Below are positions 17,252 through 25,720 of a stretch of 64,000 nucleotides of DNA, one piece after another; position 1 is the stretch's first letter; every line of letters begins with the position of its first letter. The position numbers were made by a program, and so were the translations under genes. The notes beneath the pieces were generated by a model, which saw nothing but the letters and a program-made list of their open reading frames with translations, ran no database searches and was not told the DNA's origin. The stretch is taken from NCBI RefSeq assembly GCF_023704175.1, contig NZ_CP084530.1:616501-680500 (forward strand). Direction: 5' to 3'. This DNA comes from Paenibacillus sp. YPG26 (GTDB taxonomy: Bacteria > Bacillota > Bacilli > Paenibacillales > Paenibacillaceae).

Positions 17252-18076
17252 TCATATAGAGTTCTTCTTACGAAGGGAATAGCCGCTGCGTTTATGGAAG
17301 GACAAAGAGCGGTAAGCACGCGCTAACTGCTGCCTCTCTGGAGCGGGAACCGCCAGGATGGATTTCTTGAATTCTCTATTGAGGGTAGGTCTCAGCGTGA
17401 TCGCGCTTGGATAATTCGAGCGGAGAAAGTTACCATAGGTCTCAAATTCGGAGAAGCCAAACTGCTTCCTGCGGTTAAGCTGCTTCAGGATCGCCGTGTA
17501 CCAGCGGACACCGTGTCTGTGCTCGATGATCCGCTTGAGCCGGCTTAGCTTGACCGAATCAAACAGCATGTAGTGGTTAACAAAGGACTTGGGAGAGCGG
17601 GCCTTCTGTCCGAGCAGGCGGGCATGAATATGGAGATATTCCGGATGCGTCCAATTCCGGTAGTAGAATATGGTCTTGCCGTTCTGCAGAAAGGTATGGG
17701 GGCGAATCAACACCGTATCCGCATCCGTCACGAGAAAGTGACGGTTCCTGCAGATCCTGTCGCCATTCAGCTTGAGAAGCTGCTGATAGAGCCAGCCTGA
17801 GCGGTCCCAGGTGCTTGACCGGTAGGTAATATCTTTCTTGGTGATCGGCAGCACGTGATGCTCATGGACAAAGGTACAGTTCTTCGTCCGGCATAAACTC
17901 CGGATTCTCGCACTCTCCGGGGATACGATATAAATGGTGCCGATAGGGTGCTGGACATAGCTGCGGATTCCGTCAATCACAAAGGGCAGGGTGCCAAGAT
18001 CCTTTTCAATGGCAGGTATCAGTACATCAATCGGGGTTCGCGCGCTTAACGAGGCCAGAGCTGTGATGTCGTTCAT
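17252..18076 (-). CDS. DUF6492 family putative glycosyltransferase
   Basis: A 274-residue protein with a GT-A-like pattern: IDVLIPAIEKD at the start, a DxD-type VTDADTVL motif around residue 117, a WDRSGW segment before it, and FSEFETYGNF in the C-terminal half. These match DUF6492 proteins, which are probable sugar transferases. It has no signal peptide. It lies directly upstream of the GDP-mannose synthesis gene, so a mannosyl donor is a reasonable inference. AAAGGGAG directly abuts the only usable ATG, which is an unusually tight spacing. Confidence 0.7.
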   Translation of the reverse strand: MNDITALASLSARTPIDVLIPAIEKDLGTLPFVIDGIRSYVQHPIGTIYIVSPESARIRSLCRTKNCTFVHEHHVLPITKKDITYRSSTWDRSGWLYQQLLKLNGDRICRNRHFLVTDADTVLIRPHTFLQNGKTIFYYRNWTHPEYLHIHARLLGQKARSPKSFVNHYMLFDSVKLSRLKRIIEHRHGVRWYTAILKQLNRRKQFGFSEFETYGNFLRSNYPSAITLRPTLNREFKKSILAVPAPERQQLARAYRSLSFHKRSGYSLRKKNSI

Positions 18077-18085
18077 CTCCCTTTA

Positions 18086-18208
18086 TTAAAGTCTATAAAA
18101 CTCATGCCGTCTTAAAATCTTAAAGCTATAGTTCAAGATATGCCGGGGAACGGAGGACTGTTTGTGTATCTGTCTTCTGCCGTCCGCCGTCTTAGGGTAA
18201 CGCATCAT
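18086..18208 (-). CDS. possible small ORF upstream of the glycosyltransferase
   Basis: A 40-residue basic frame ends nine bases before the glycosyltransferase start on the same strand, a spacing typical of operons. The ribosome-binding site is weak and the residue composition is not distinctive. A longer frame from a TTG at 18319 overlaps the efe promoter and is less likely. I regard it as doubtful. Confidence 0.2.
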   Translation of the reverse strand: MMRYPKTADGRRQIHKQSSVPRHILNYSFKILRRHEFYRL

Positions 18209-18278
18209 ATAGTCATTTCTCTCATAAATAATGTTGTCACTATCAGTTAGTGATAGATTGCCGGGAACCCGCATTGTA

Positions 18279-18337
18279 TTGACAGCAGGGGTCTTTGTCT
18301 TTATAATATTTCTAGCCAATAATGAGAATCATTATCA
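18279..18337 (+). promoter_or_regulatory. sigma-A promoter and Fur box of the efeUOB operon
   Basis: TTGACA (18279) - 17 bp - TATAAT (18302) is a near-consensus promoter. TGAGAATCATTATCA (18323-18337) is a 7-1-7 Fur box just downstream of the expected transcription start, so iron-bound Fur would block initiation. The same 15 bases recur before the siderophore permease genes at 37436. Confidence 0.85.
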
Positions 18338-18385
18338 CTGGGTTCGGTAGATTTACAATCGCTTAAGGACGGGGAGTTGACAGGT

Positions 18386-19891
18386 ATGTTAGGCACGGGC
18401 TCGAAGCTGGGGCGGGTTCTTTCCATGATGATATTCTTTCTTATCCTGACGGGAGGTTCTGTCCTGCCGCTCGGTATCACTCCTTCTGCAGCTGCAGAGG
18501 CTGCCGCAAGCGGGAAGATGGAAGGTGTCCTGGGGAATCTTAGCAAGCTGAAGACGGCCCTTGGCCAAAGTGATCTTGATCAGGCGGCAGCGGCTTTCCG
18601 GCCGATCAAGAAGTGGTGGAACACGAACAAGCATGAGGTCAAGAAGAACTCGTTGTCGATGTCTCTCGAGATTGAGGGCCAGATCGCCGGAATTTCGCTA
18701 GACCTGCTGAATAAGGAAGCCTCCAAGGCCTTGGACAAGGCGGGTACGTTGGAATTCTCATTGATTAATTACCGGGATGGTGCTTATATCGGCAACGATG
18801 GGAAGCAGCAGATGACCTTGAGTGTCTACATCATGAAGCTTAGAGGAGCCGCAGACCTGATCGGGAAGCAGCAGTGGACTGAGGCGGGAGCCGAAGTGAA
18901 GCAGCTGCAGCAGCAATGGTTGACCGTGGAAGGCGATATTGTCAGCAAATCAGCCGAAGTCTACAGCAGCACCGAGAGAGATCTCGTTCTGCTGGATGCT
19001 TATTTGGCCAATCCTGAGCAGAGAGATCAGGCACAAATGGTTATCAACCGGATGATTAGCGCTCTGTCTCCCCTGGCTGGAGCGGAGTACACCTGGATTG
19101 ATGCGGCGCTTATTCCAATACGCGAAGGGCTCGAAGCGCTGCTTGTAGTCGGCGCCCTGCTGATGTATGGGAAGAAAGCGGAATCTACAGCAGCCAGCCG
19201 CTACGTGGTCTTTGGATCAGCTGCAGGACTGCTCGCCAGTATAGCCGTGGGATTTGCAGTGGTTGCCTTCTTGTCATCGAGCTCGTTCGGTCTGAGCAAT
19301 TCCTTGATTAACGGCTGGACCGGCGTTCTGGCCAGCTTCCTTCTTCTATATGTCAGCTACTGGCTGCACCGCAATGCGGATGTGAACCGCTGGAAGCAAT
19401 TTGTGGAGAGCAAGAGCTCCAAGGCGCTGTCGGGCGGGAAGATGTTCTCGCTAGCCCTGCTTGCTTTTTTCGCCATCGTGCGTGAAGGACTGGAGACGGT
19501 AATCTTCCTTATCGGGATGGTAGGCAAGATGTCAGGCGCATCACTTGCAGGCGGGATCGCTGCAGGGTTCGGTGTGCTCGCCTTGGGCGCGTTTATTCTG
19601 ATCAAAGCAGGAACAAGGCTGCCAGTAAGACCTTTGTTCCTGGTATCCAGCGTAATCGTCTTTTATCTATGCTTCAAATTCATGGGCTCAGGGATTCACA
19701 GCCTCCAGATGGCTGGCGTACTCCCATCGACAGTGCAGGAATACCTGCCGGAATATGCGGCAATCAGCCTGTATCCTTCCTGGTACAGCACCCTGCCGCA
19801 GCTGATCTTCCTGCTGGCCGGAATACTGGTCCTTATCCTGAGCCGCACATCAGGCAGACGCACCAAGCTTCGCACAATATCATCGCTGTAA
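18386..19891 (+). CDS. efeU: EfeU-type FTR1 family iron permease
   Basis: A 501-residue protein. After a signal-like N terminus there is an extracytoplasmic helical domain (about 35-235), then the FTR1 permease with seven membrane helices. It has the two iron-binding REGLE motifs at residues 246-250 and 366-370. The long N-terminal domain is typical of Gram-positive YwbL. It imports iron after extracellular oxidation by the EfeB peroxidase. ATG 18386 is preferred over TTG 18377 because AAGGACGGGGAG ends one base before the TTG. It is the first gene of a Fur-controlled operon. Confidence 0.93.
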   Translation: MLGTGSKLGRVLSMMIFFLILTGGSVLPLGITPSAAAEAAASGKMEGVLGNLSKLKTALGQSDLDQAAAAFRPIKKWWNTNKHEVKKNSLSMSLEIEGQIAGISLDLLNKEASKALDKAGTLEFSLINYRDGAYIGNDGKQQMTLSVYIMKLRGAADLIGKQQWTEAGAEVKQLQQQWLTVEGDIVSKSAEVYSSTERDLVLLDAYLANPEQRDQAQMVINRMISALSPLAGAEYTWIDAALIPIREGLEALLVVGALLMYGKKAESTAASRYVVFGSAAGLLASIAVGFAVVAFLSSSSFGLSNSLINGWTGVLASFLLLYVSYWLHRNADVNRWKQFVESKSSKALSGGKMFSLALLAFFAIVREGLETVIFLIGMVGKMSGASLAGGIAAGFGVLALGAFILIKAGTRLPVRPLFLVSSVIVFYLCFKFMGSGIHSLQMAGVLPSTVQEYLPEYAAISLYPSWYSTLPQLIFLLAGILVLILSRTSGRRTKLRTISSL

Positions 19892-19925
19892 GAACACTTT
19901 TAATCATATCGGGGGAATTAAGATC

Positions 19926-21107
19926 ATGTTGTTCAAAAAGATAACGTCCATTGCTTCCATCTCAGTTGCGAGTGTGCTCCTGCTGAGCGCGTGTAACCAG
20001 GCTGCTCCCAAAGAAGCGGCTCCGGCAGAGAAGACAGCCACGAATCAGACTCAGGCTGCTGTAGATACGAAGAATCCTGTAGCTGAGGATGCAGGCAAGC
20101 TGCAGGAGGAGGTTAAGAAGCTTCAGGATGCCATCGGCAAGAAGGATACGGCAGGTGTGAAAAGCCTGGGCAAGTCGATCAACGATACGTGGCTGTCCTT
20201 TGAGAACACGGTACGCCAAGCGTTCCCGCTTGAATATACAGAAGTTGAGAAGTATGAAATGCCGATCTTCTCGGCATCCGCCTATGACAAGGTTGATTTC
20301 GAGAGCCTGAGTTCCAATGCCGATAAGCTGTATACCGCTTTGGAGCAGTTGAAGAATGCCAAGCCTACTACCGCTAATACGTCCGAGCTGCTGAATAAAG
20401 CTGTAGACAACTACAAGGCCTTTGTCGATGAACAGGCGGATAACCTGGCCGTGCAGACCAAAGCCTTCGCTGAAGCGGTCAAAGCTGGCGATAGCGAACG
20501 GGCGAAGCAGGAATATACGAAAGCCCGGGTATACTTCGAGACGATCGAGCCGATTGCAGAGAGCTTCGGAGACCTGGATCCCAAGATTGACGCCCGTCTG
20601 GCAGATGTAGAGGATGAGAGCACCTGGACTGGATACCACCGGATTGAGAAGGCGCTGTGGAAGGACAAATCACTCGCCGGACAGGATAAATATGCTGACC
20701 AGCTTATCAAGGATACAGAGGAGCTGCAGAAGCAGATCAAGGGCCTTAAGCTTGAGCCAAAAGTGATGGTTGCGGGCGCAATCGAATTGTTAAATGAAGC
20801 AGCAACGTCCAAGATTACAGGGGAAGAAGAGATCTATTCCCGTACAGATCTGGTCGACCTTGCCGCCAACGTGAATGGCTCGAAGACCGTATATCTGGCA
20901 ATCATACCTGCGTTAAATGAGAAGAATCCCGATTTGGCTACCCAATTGGATAAGCAGTTCCTGGCAACCGAAGAGCTTCTTCGCGGCCATCAGAAGGATG
21001 GACAGTATGTGACCTATGACAAGCTGTCCACAGAGCAGATTCGCAAAATCAGCGATCAGCTCAGCCAGCTGTCCACGTTAATGACTCAGACGGCAAGTAT
21101 TCTGTAG
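19926..21107 (+). CDS. efeO: EfeO iron-binding lipoprotein (M75/imelysin-like)
   Basis: A 393-residue lipoprotein with lipobox LLSAC (Cys23). A Lys/Gln-rich helical linker and a short first domain precede the imelysin-like M75 helical domain, which carries the HxxE motif in GYHRIEKALW. EfeO holds ferric iron outside the membrane and passes it to the EfeU permease. It is 34 bases downstream of efeU and 18 bases upstream of efeB. Confidence 0.92.
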   Translation: MLFKKITSIASISVASVLLLSACNQAAPKEAAPAEKTATNQTQAAVDTKNPVAEDAGKLQEEVKKLQDAIGKKDTAGVKSLGKSINDTWLSFENTVRQAFPLEYTEVEKYEMPIFSASAYDKVDFESLSSNADKLYTALEQLKNAKPTTANTSELLNKAVDNYKAFVDEQADNLAVQTKAFAEAVKAGDSERAKQEYTKARVYFETIEPIAESFGDLDPKIDARLADVEDESTWTGYHRIEKALWKDKSLAGQDKYADQLIKDTEELQKQIKGLKLEPKVMVAGAIELLNEAATSKITGEEEIYSRTDLVDLAANVNGSKTVYLAIIPALNEKNPDLATQLDKQFLATEELLRGHQKDGQYVTYDKLSTEQIRKISDQLSQLSTLMTQTASIL

Positions 21108-21125
21108 GTACCGGGAGAGATAAGA

Positions 21126-22367
21126 ATGGAACTCGAACCTAACGAGAAGCAGAAGCAGAGTGTATCGCGGCGTGACTTCCTCAAGCTATCCGCCATAGCA
21201 GGGACTGGAATTACACTGGGCGCAGCGGGTATGGGGGCGATCATGGGGATCGTGAAGCCGGAGAGCGGAAAGGCGGCCGCGCTGCCTAATGACCGGATAT
21301 CCCTCTACGGACAGCATCAGGCTGGAATTGTCACTCCACAGCAGACCTATATGTATTTGGCAAGCTTTCACCTAACCGGCGATGATCGTTCCTCGGTCAT
21401 TCGCTTATTCCGGGACTGGACCAAGTTCTGTGATCTGAGCACGGCCGGTGGCACAATGAAGACGGGAGACAACACCCTGCTTCCGCCGAGTGATACCGGC
21501 GAGACCCTGGATCTGCCTGCTGCGAAGCTGACTATAACTTTCGGCTTTGGCCCTACTTTTTTTCGGCAGGAAGGCAAGGACCGCTTTGGTATCGCGGCGA
21601 GAGCCCCTCGTTACCTGAAGGATATTCCGCGCATGCCCCGCGAGAATCTGGACCCGTCGCTGTCAGGCGGAGATGTCTGTATTCAGGTGTGCGCAGAGGA
21701 TCAGCAGGTGGCATTTCATGCGGTGCGTAACCTGATCCGTCTGTCTACCGGTTATGCCACTGTGAACTGGATGCAGGAAGGCTTCATTAGCGCAACGCCG
21801 GGGAAGACACCCCGGAATCTGTTCGGCTTCAAGGATGGCACGGCGAACATCGAGCACGATACCTCTTCCGGTTACGACGATGTCGTCTGGGCAGGAGAAG
21901 GCGAACCCGATTGGATGAAGGGGGGCTCTTATCTGGCCTACCGCAAGATTCGGATGCTGCTCGAGGTGTGGGACCGTACTTCGCTTAAGGAGCAGGAAGA
22001 TACCTTCGGGAGATTCAAGGAATCGGGAGCCGCCTACGGAAGAACAGGGGAATTTGATGCTGTGGATATGTCTAAGCAGCCGGATACTGCCCATGTGCAT
22101 CTAGCCAAGCAGACAGGCCAGAGAATTCACCGGAGAGCCTATTCGTATACGAATGGAGTCGATCCGCGCACAGGGAATGTGGATGCCGGGCTTCTGTTCC
22201 TGAGTTATCAGAAGAACCCGGAGGCACAGCTTCTTCCGATGCTTAGATTGATGCAGTCCAGAGATAAGCTCAACGAGTATACCATGCACGTGGCCAGCGG
22301 CCTGTATGCTTGTCCGAGAGGGCTCAGAGAAGGGCAGTATATTGGCCAGAACATTCTGGAAGGATAA
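21126..22367 (+). CDS. efeB: EfeB DyP-type heme peroxidase, Tat-exported
   Basis: A 413-residue DyP-type peroxidase with a twin-arginine signal (SRRDFLKLSAIAG, residues 14-26) and the GFKDG motif (residues 234-238) holding the catalytic Asp237. It is exported folded with heme and oxidises ferrous iron for uptake by EfeU, or draws iron from heme. It is the last gene of efeUOB; a terminator follows within 11 bases. The heme-ligand His was not pinned down. Confidence 0.93.
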   Translation: MELEPNEKQKQSVSRRDFLKLSAIAGTGITLGAAGMGAIMGIVKPESGKAAALPNDRISLYGQHQAGIVTPQQTYMYLASFHLTGDDRSSVIRLFRDWTKFCDLSTAGGTMKTGDNTLLPPSDTGETLDLPAAKLTITFGFGPTFFRQEGKDRFGIAARAPRYLKDIPRMPRENLDPSLSGGDVCIQVCAEDQQVAFHAVRNLIRLSTGYATVNWMQEGFISATPGKTPRNLFGFKDGTANIEHDTSSGYDDVVWAGEGEPDWMKGGSYLAYRKIRMLLEVWDRTSLKEQEDTFGRFKESGAAYGRTGEFDAVDMSKQPDTAHVHLAKQTGQRIHRRAYSYTNGVDPRTGNVDAGLLFLSYQKNPEAQLLPMLRLMQSRDKLNEYTMHVASGLYACPRGLREGQYIGQNILEG

Positions 22368-22377
22368 GTCCCAAAGA

Positions 22378-22411
22378 CCTCTCTCCATAAATTGGAGAGG
22401 GGATTTTTTTT
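22378..22411 (+). terminator. rho-independent terminator of efeUOB
   Basis: CCTCTCTCCA/TGGAGAGGGG stem with a 5-base loop, followed by eight T. Confidence 0.9.
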
Positions 22412-22421
22412 AGCTAACTAA

Positions 22422-22466
22422 TTGACAAAGAAAAAGGGGGAGTTTATATTCTTAGTAAGCGTTTAC
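22422..22466 (+). promoter_or_regulatory. promoter and LacI-type operator O1 of the alpha-glucoside operon
   Basis: TTGACA (22422) - 17 bp - TATATT (22445) is a sigma-A promoter. AGTAAGCGTTTAC (22454-22466) covers the expected start site. Its exact reverse complement occurs at 22532, so a tetrameric or looping LacI-family repressor is likely. The candidate regulator is encoded at 27529. Confidence 0.75.
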
Positions 22467-22531
22467 GCTAATTGCGTACGAATGCTAACAATCACACGAA
22501 TTTAATCACACATATTTTTTTCACGCAAAAG

Positions 22532-22544
22532 GTAAACGCTTACT
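22532..22544 (+). promoter_or_regulatory. LacI-type operator O2
   Basis: GTAAACGCTTACT is the perfect reverse complement of operator O1, with the two sites about 78 bases apart (seven to eight helical turns). This is consistent with DNA looping. Confidence 0.65.
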
Positions 22545-22630
22545 TTTTGGACAGAGGATGGTGTTAAGGGAGTAGGGGACTTGCTTGGAGCTGTATCTTG
22601 GATTTGAGGCTCATTGTTCGCGGGGGTAGA

Positions 22631-22642
22631 GTAAACGTTTTC
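22631..22642 (+). promoter_or_regulatory. cre-like site upstream of the binding-protein gene
   Basis: GTAAACGTTTTC resembles the CcpA cre consensus and lies 48 bases before the start codon. It could be a catabolite-repression roadblock, or a third weaker site for the LacI regulator. Confidence 0.5.
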
Positions 22643-22689
22643 TATCATGTCATTTTCACACAATCAAATTACATTCAGGGGGAATTACG

Positions 22690-23931
22690 ATGACAATGAA
22701 AAAAGCAATCATGCCGCTTCTTGCAGGAGTGTTAGCTGTGTCGATGTTAAGCGCGTGCGGGTCCAAGAGTGACGGAGGGTCATCAGGCGGAGCGGTAAAA
22801 GTGGAGTTCTTCCAGAACAAGCCCGAAGCCAAGGCTACCTTCGATAAACTGATTGCCAAGTTCAACTCAGCTAACCCGAACATTAAAGTGACCCAGGTGA
22901 ATCCACCGGATGCGGAGACGGTACTCAAGACACGCGTTGCCAAGAAGCAGGTTCCCGATGTCATCGGTATGGGTGCAACAGATACCTATTCCACCTTGTC
23001 CAAGAGCGGTCTGTTCGAGAATTTCACGAATGATCCGTTGACCAAGAACATTCAGCCGGCCTACCTCGATATGCTGAAAGCCCAGACCGGGCTCAGCGAG
23101 CTGAACGGAATTCCATTCTCTACGAATGCCAATGGTGTGATCTATAACAAAGCGATGTTCAAGGAATTGGGTCTGACCGTTCCCACAACCTGGGATGAAT
23201 TCATGGCCGTCGCACAGAAAATTAAAGATGCGGGAAAAACACCATTCTACCTGACGGTGAAAGATTCCTGGACTACACTCATTCCGTTCAACGGGCTGGA
23301 GCCAGGTGTTGTAGGGATTGATTTCTTCAAACAGCGCAAGGAAGGCACAGTTACCTTCAAGGATAAATTCCGCGAGGTCGCTGACAAGCAGCTGCAATTG
23401 CTGTCCTTCGGACAGAAGGACATGTTCGGGAAAGGATACAACGATGGCAACGTAGCGTTCGCCAAGGGACAGTCCGTAATGTACCTTCAGGGCGTATGGG
23501 CGATTCCTGAAATTCAAAAGGCCAACCCTAGCATTGAGCTTGGTGTATTCCCGTTCCCGGCTACCAATGACCCGGCCAAGAACAAGCTGGTATCAGGAGT
23601 GGATACCCTGCTGACAGTATCCAAGAGCTCTGAGCACAAAGCCGAAGCCAAGAAATTCATCGAGTTCCTGCTGCAGTCGGAGAACGTGAAGCAGTATATT
23701 ACGGAGCAGAAGGCATTCCCTGCGGTACAAGGTGTAACTCAGGATGATCCTAGCGTAGCTGATCTGAAGCCTGCTTTTGAGAAGGGCGAGTTGGTAGACT
23801 TCGCCGACCATTACATCCCGGGCGCGATGAAAGTCGATACGATTATCCAGGGCTTCCTGCAAAAGAAAGACGTGGATGCCTATCTGAACTCCCTGGATAC
23901 AGAGTGGGACAAAGTCGCTAACCGCAAGTAA
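22690..23931 (+). CDS. ABC transporter sugar-binding lipoprotein (alpha-glucoside/maltose type)
   Basis: A 413-residue extracellular binding protein of family 1. Lipobox LSAC is near residue 25. The mature part has the expected FFQNKPEAKATFDKLIAKFN start, GIPFSTNANGVIYNKAMF, and SVMYLQGVWAIPEI motifs. It delivers an oligosaccharide to the two permeases downstream. AGGGGGAATTACG precedes the ATG. The adjoining GH13 alpha-glucosidase points to malto- or isomalto-oligosaccharides. No ATPase gene is in the cluster, so it probably shares an MsmX-type ATPase encoded elsewhere, as in B. subtilis. Confidence 0.88.
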   Translation: MTMKKAIMPLLAGVLAVSMLSACGSKSDGGSSGGAVKVEFFQNKPEAKATFDKLIAKFNSANPNIKVTQVNPPDAETVLKTRVAKKQVPDVIGMGATDTYSTLSKSGLFENFTNDPLTKNIQPAYLDMLKAQTGLSELNGIPFSTNANGVIYNKAMFKELGLTVPTTWDEFMAVAQKIKDAGKTPFYLTVKDSWTTLIPFNGLEPGVVGIDFFKQRKEGTVTFKDKFREVADKQLQLLSFGQKDMFGKGYNDGNVAFAKGQSVMYLQGVWAIPEIQKANPSIELGVFPFPATNDPAKNKLVSGVDTLLTVSKSSEHKAEAKKFIEFLLQSENVKQYITEQKAFPAVQGVTQDDPSVADLKPAFEKGELVDFADHYIPGAMKVDTIIQGFLQKKDVDAYLNSLDTEWDKVANRK

Positions 23932-23946
23932 TTAAGCAAAAATGAG

Positions 23947-23976
23947 GGGAGAAAGGCGGAGTATTTCCTTTCTCCC
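23947..23976 (+). promoter_or_regulatory. intercistronic mRNA hairpin
   Basis: GGGAGAAAGG/CCTTTCTCCC, a perfect 10-bp stem with a 10-base loop and no U tract, lies between the binding-protein and permease genes. Such hairpins commonly protect the upstream message, raising binding protein relative to permease. Confidence 0.65.
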
Positions 23977-23999
23977 GCTTTCTTCAGGGAGGACTCCAG

Positions 24000-24866
24000 A
24001 TGGCAAAGCGCCGAATCGCCTATTATCTGATGACTATACCAGCTCTTGTACTGTTCTTTGCTTTTCACACGTTCCCGGCGATCCAGGGGATCTACTACTC
24101 CTTCACGAACTGGGATGGATTTAATACAGCCTTCGACTTTGTAGGCTTCAAGAATTACGTGAACCTCTTCAAGGATGAGAATGTGCTGAATTCATATCTG
24201 TTCACATTCAAATACGCCATAGTGGTCACAATTCTGATCAATGTGCTCAGCCTGCTCATTGCGCTGGGTCTCAATTCGAAGATCAAATTCAAGAACTTCT
24301 TCCGCGGTGTGTATTTCCTGCCCAATATTCTGAGCGTTCTTATCGTGGGCTTCATCTTCAACTATATCTTTGCGAATGTGCTTCCTGTATTCGGGGAGAA
24401 GATCGGCAGCGCATTTCTCTCGGAGAACATTCTTGGGAAGGAGAACTGGGCCTGGATCGGAATTGTCTTTGTAGGCGTATGGCAGGGCATTGCCTTCAAT
24501 ACCATTCTGTATCTTGCCGGGCTTCAGACCATCTCCAAGGACTTGTATGAAGCTTCAAGCCTGGATGGAGCCAGCCGCTGGAGAGAATTTTGGAGCATTA
24601 CGTTCCCGCTGCTTGCGTCATTCTTCACGATTAACATGGTGCTTGCGATGAAGGGAGCCTTGATGGTATTTGACCAGATCGTAGCCTTGACTGGCGGCGG
24701 GCCGGGAAGGGCGACCCAATCGATCTCACTGCTGATCTATAACGGCGGCTTTCAAGGCGGGGAATTCGCCTACCAGTCTGCCAATGCAGTCATTTACTTC
24801 ATCGTGATTATCGTGATCTCCGCGCTGCAGCTTAAATTTCTACAAAAACGGGAGATGGATATGTGA
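24000..24866 (+). CDS. sugar ABC transporter permease (MalF-like)
   Basis: A 288-residue permease with six membrane helices. The cytoplasmic EAA loop reads YEASSLDGASRWREFWSITFPLL, which docks the ATPase. It is shorter than E. coli MalF because it lacks the large periplasmic loop, as is usual in Firmicutes. It overlaps the next permease gene start at TGATG. It pairs with the following gene to form the importer channel. Confidence 0.92.
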   Translation: MAKRRIAYYLMTIPALVLFFAFHTFPAIQGIYYSFTNWDGFNTAFDFVGFKNYVNLFKDENVLNSYLFTFKYAIVVTILINVLSLLIALGLNSKIKFKNFFRGVYFLPNILSVLIVGFIFNYIFANVLPVFGEKIGSAFLSENILGKENWAWIGIVFVGVWQGIAFNTILYLAGLQTISKDLYEASSLDGASRWREFWSITFPLLASFFTINMVLAMKGALMVFDQIVALTGGGPGRATQSISLLIYNGGFQGGEFAYQSANAVIYFIVIIVISALQLKFLQKREMDM

Positions 24867-25684
24867 TGAGAAAATCAACGAATTGGCCGATTACAACTCT
24901 CATTGCGCTGGGATCACTGCTCATTTTATTCCCGCTGTACTTAACGGTAAGCATCGCCCTGAAGAACCCGGAAGAAATGGCGCGTTCCATCTTCGCCCTG
25001 CCGACAGGGCTGCACTTTGAGAATTTCGCAAATGCGATAGCAGCAACCGACTTCTTCACCGCATTCAAGAACAGCGCGCTGGTAACGGTGATTTCGGTCT
25101 TGTTCATCCTGCTGACGAATTCTATGGTATCCTATGCGATTGCGAGGAATATGAACAAGAGGTTCTTCAAAGGCTTGTATTTCTACTTTATCAGCGCTAT
25201 GTTCATTCCGTTCCAGATTATTATGCTTCCCGTCGTCAAACAGACAACGGCCTTCAACATGAATAATATCGTGGGACTCATTATTCTGTATGTAGTATAT
25301 GGGCTTGCGTTTAATGTATTTGTATATGTGGGCTACATCCGTTCAATTCCTTACGAACTGGAAGAGGCGGCTACCGTGGACGGGGCAACCACCTGGGGAA
25401 CGTTCTGGAGAATTATTTTCCCGCTGCTTGCACCTATCAATGCCACCATCGGGATACTGTCCTGCTTGTCCTCGTGGAATGACTTCCTGCTTCCACTGGT
25501 CCTGCTGGGCGGCCCGGAATCGTATACGCTCCCTTTGGTTCAGTATGTGTTCCAAGGCCAATTCAGCACCGACTTCAACCTGGCCTTCGCATCGTATCTG
25601 CTTGCGCTCCTGCCGATGGTCATCGTATATCTGTTCGCCCAGAAATGGATTATTAACGGAATTACGCAAGGTGCTATCAAGTAA
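24866..25684 (+). CDS. sugar ABC transporter permease (MalG-like)
   Basis: A 272-residue permease with six membrane helices and the EAA loop YELEEAATVDGATTWGTF. The ATG at 24866 shares bases with the upstream stop (TGATG); a GTG three bases earlier is also possible. It forms the channel heterodimer with the preceding permease. Confidence 0.92.
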   Translation: MRKSTNWPITTLIALGSLLILFPLYLTVSIALKNPEEMARSIFALPTGLHFENFANAIAATDFFTAFKNSALVTVISVLFILLTNSMVSYAIARNMNKRFFKGLYFYFISAMFIPFQIIMLPVVKQTTAFNMNNIVGLIILYVVYGLAFNVFVYVGYIRSIPYELEEAATVDGATTWGTFWRIIFPLLAPINATIGILSCLSSWNDFLLPLVLLGGPESYTLPLVQYVFQGQFSTDFNLAFASYLLALLPMVIVYLFAQKWIINGITQGAIK

Positions 25685-25720
25685 GAGAACTATTAAATCA
25701 AGATTAGAGGAGATTAGACA

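Noticed and set aside
18086..18319. A 77-codon minus-strand gene upstream of the DUF6492 gene
   Set aside because: Its TTG start has no ribosome-binding site and it overlaps the efe promoter and Fur box. Only a shorter 40-codon version was kept, at low confidence.
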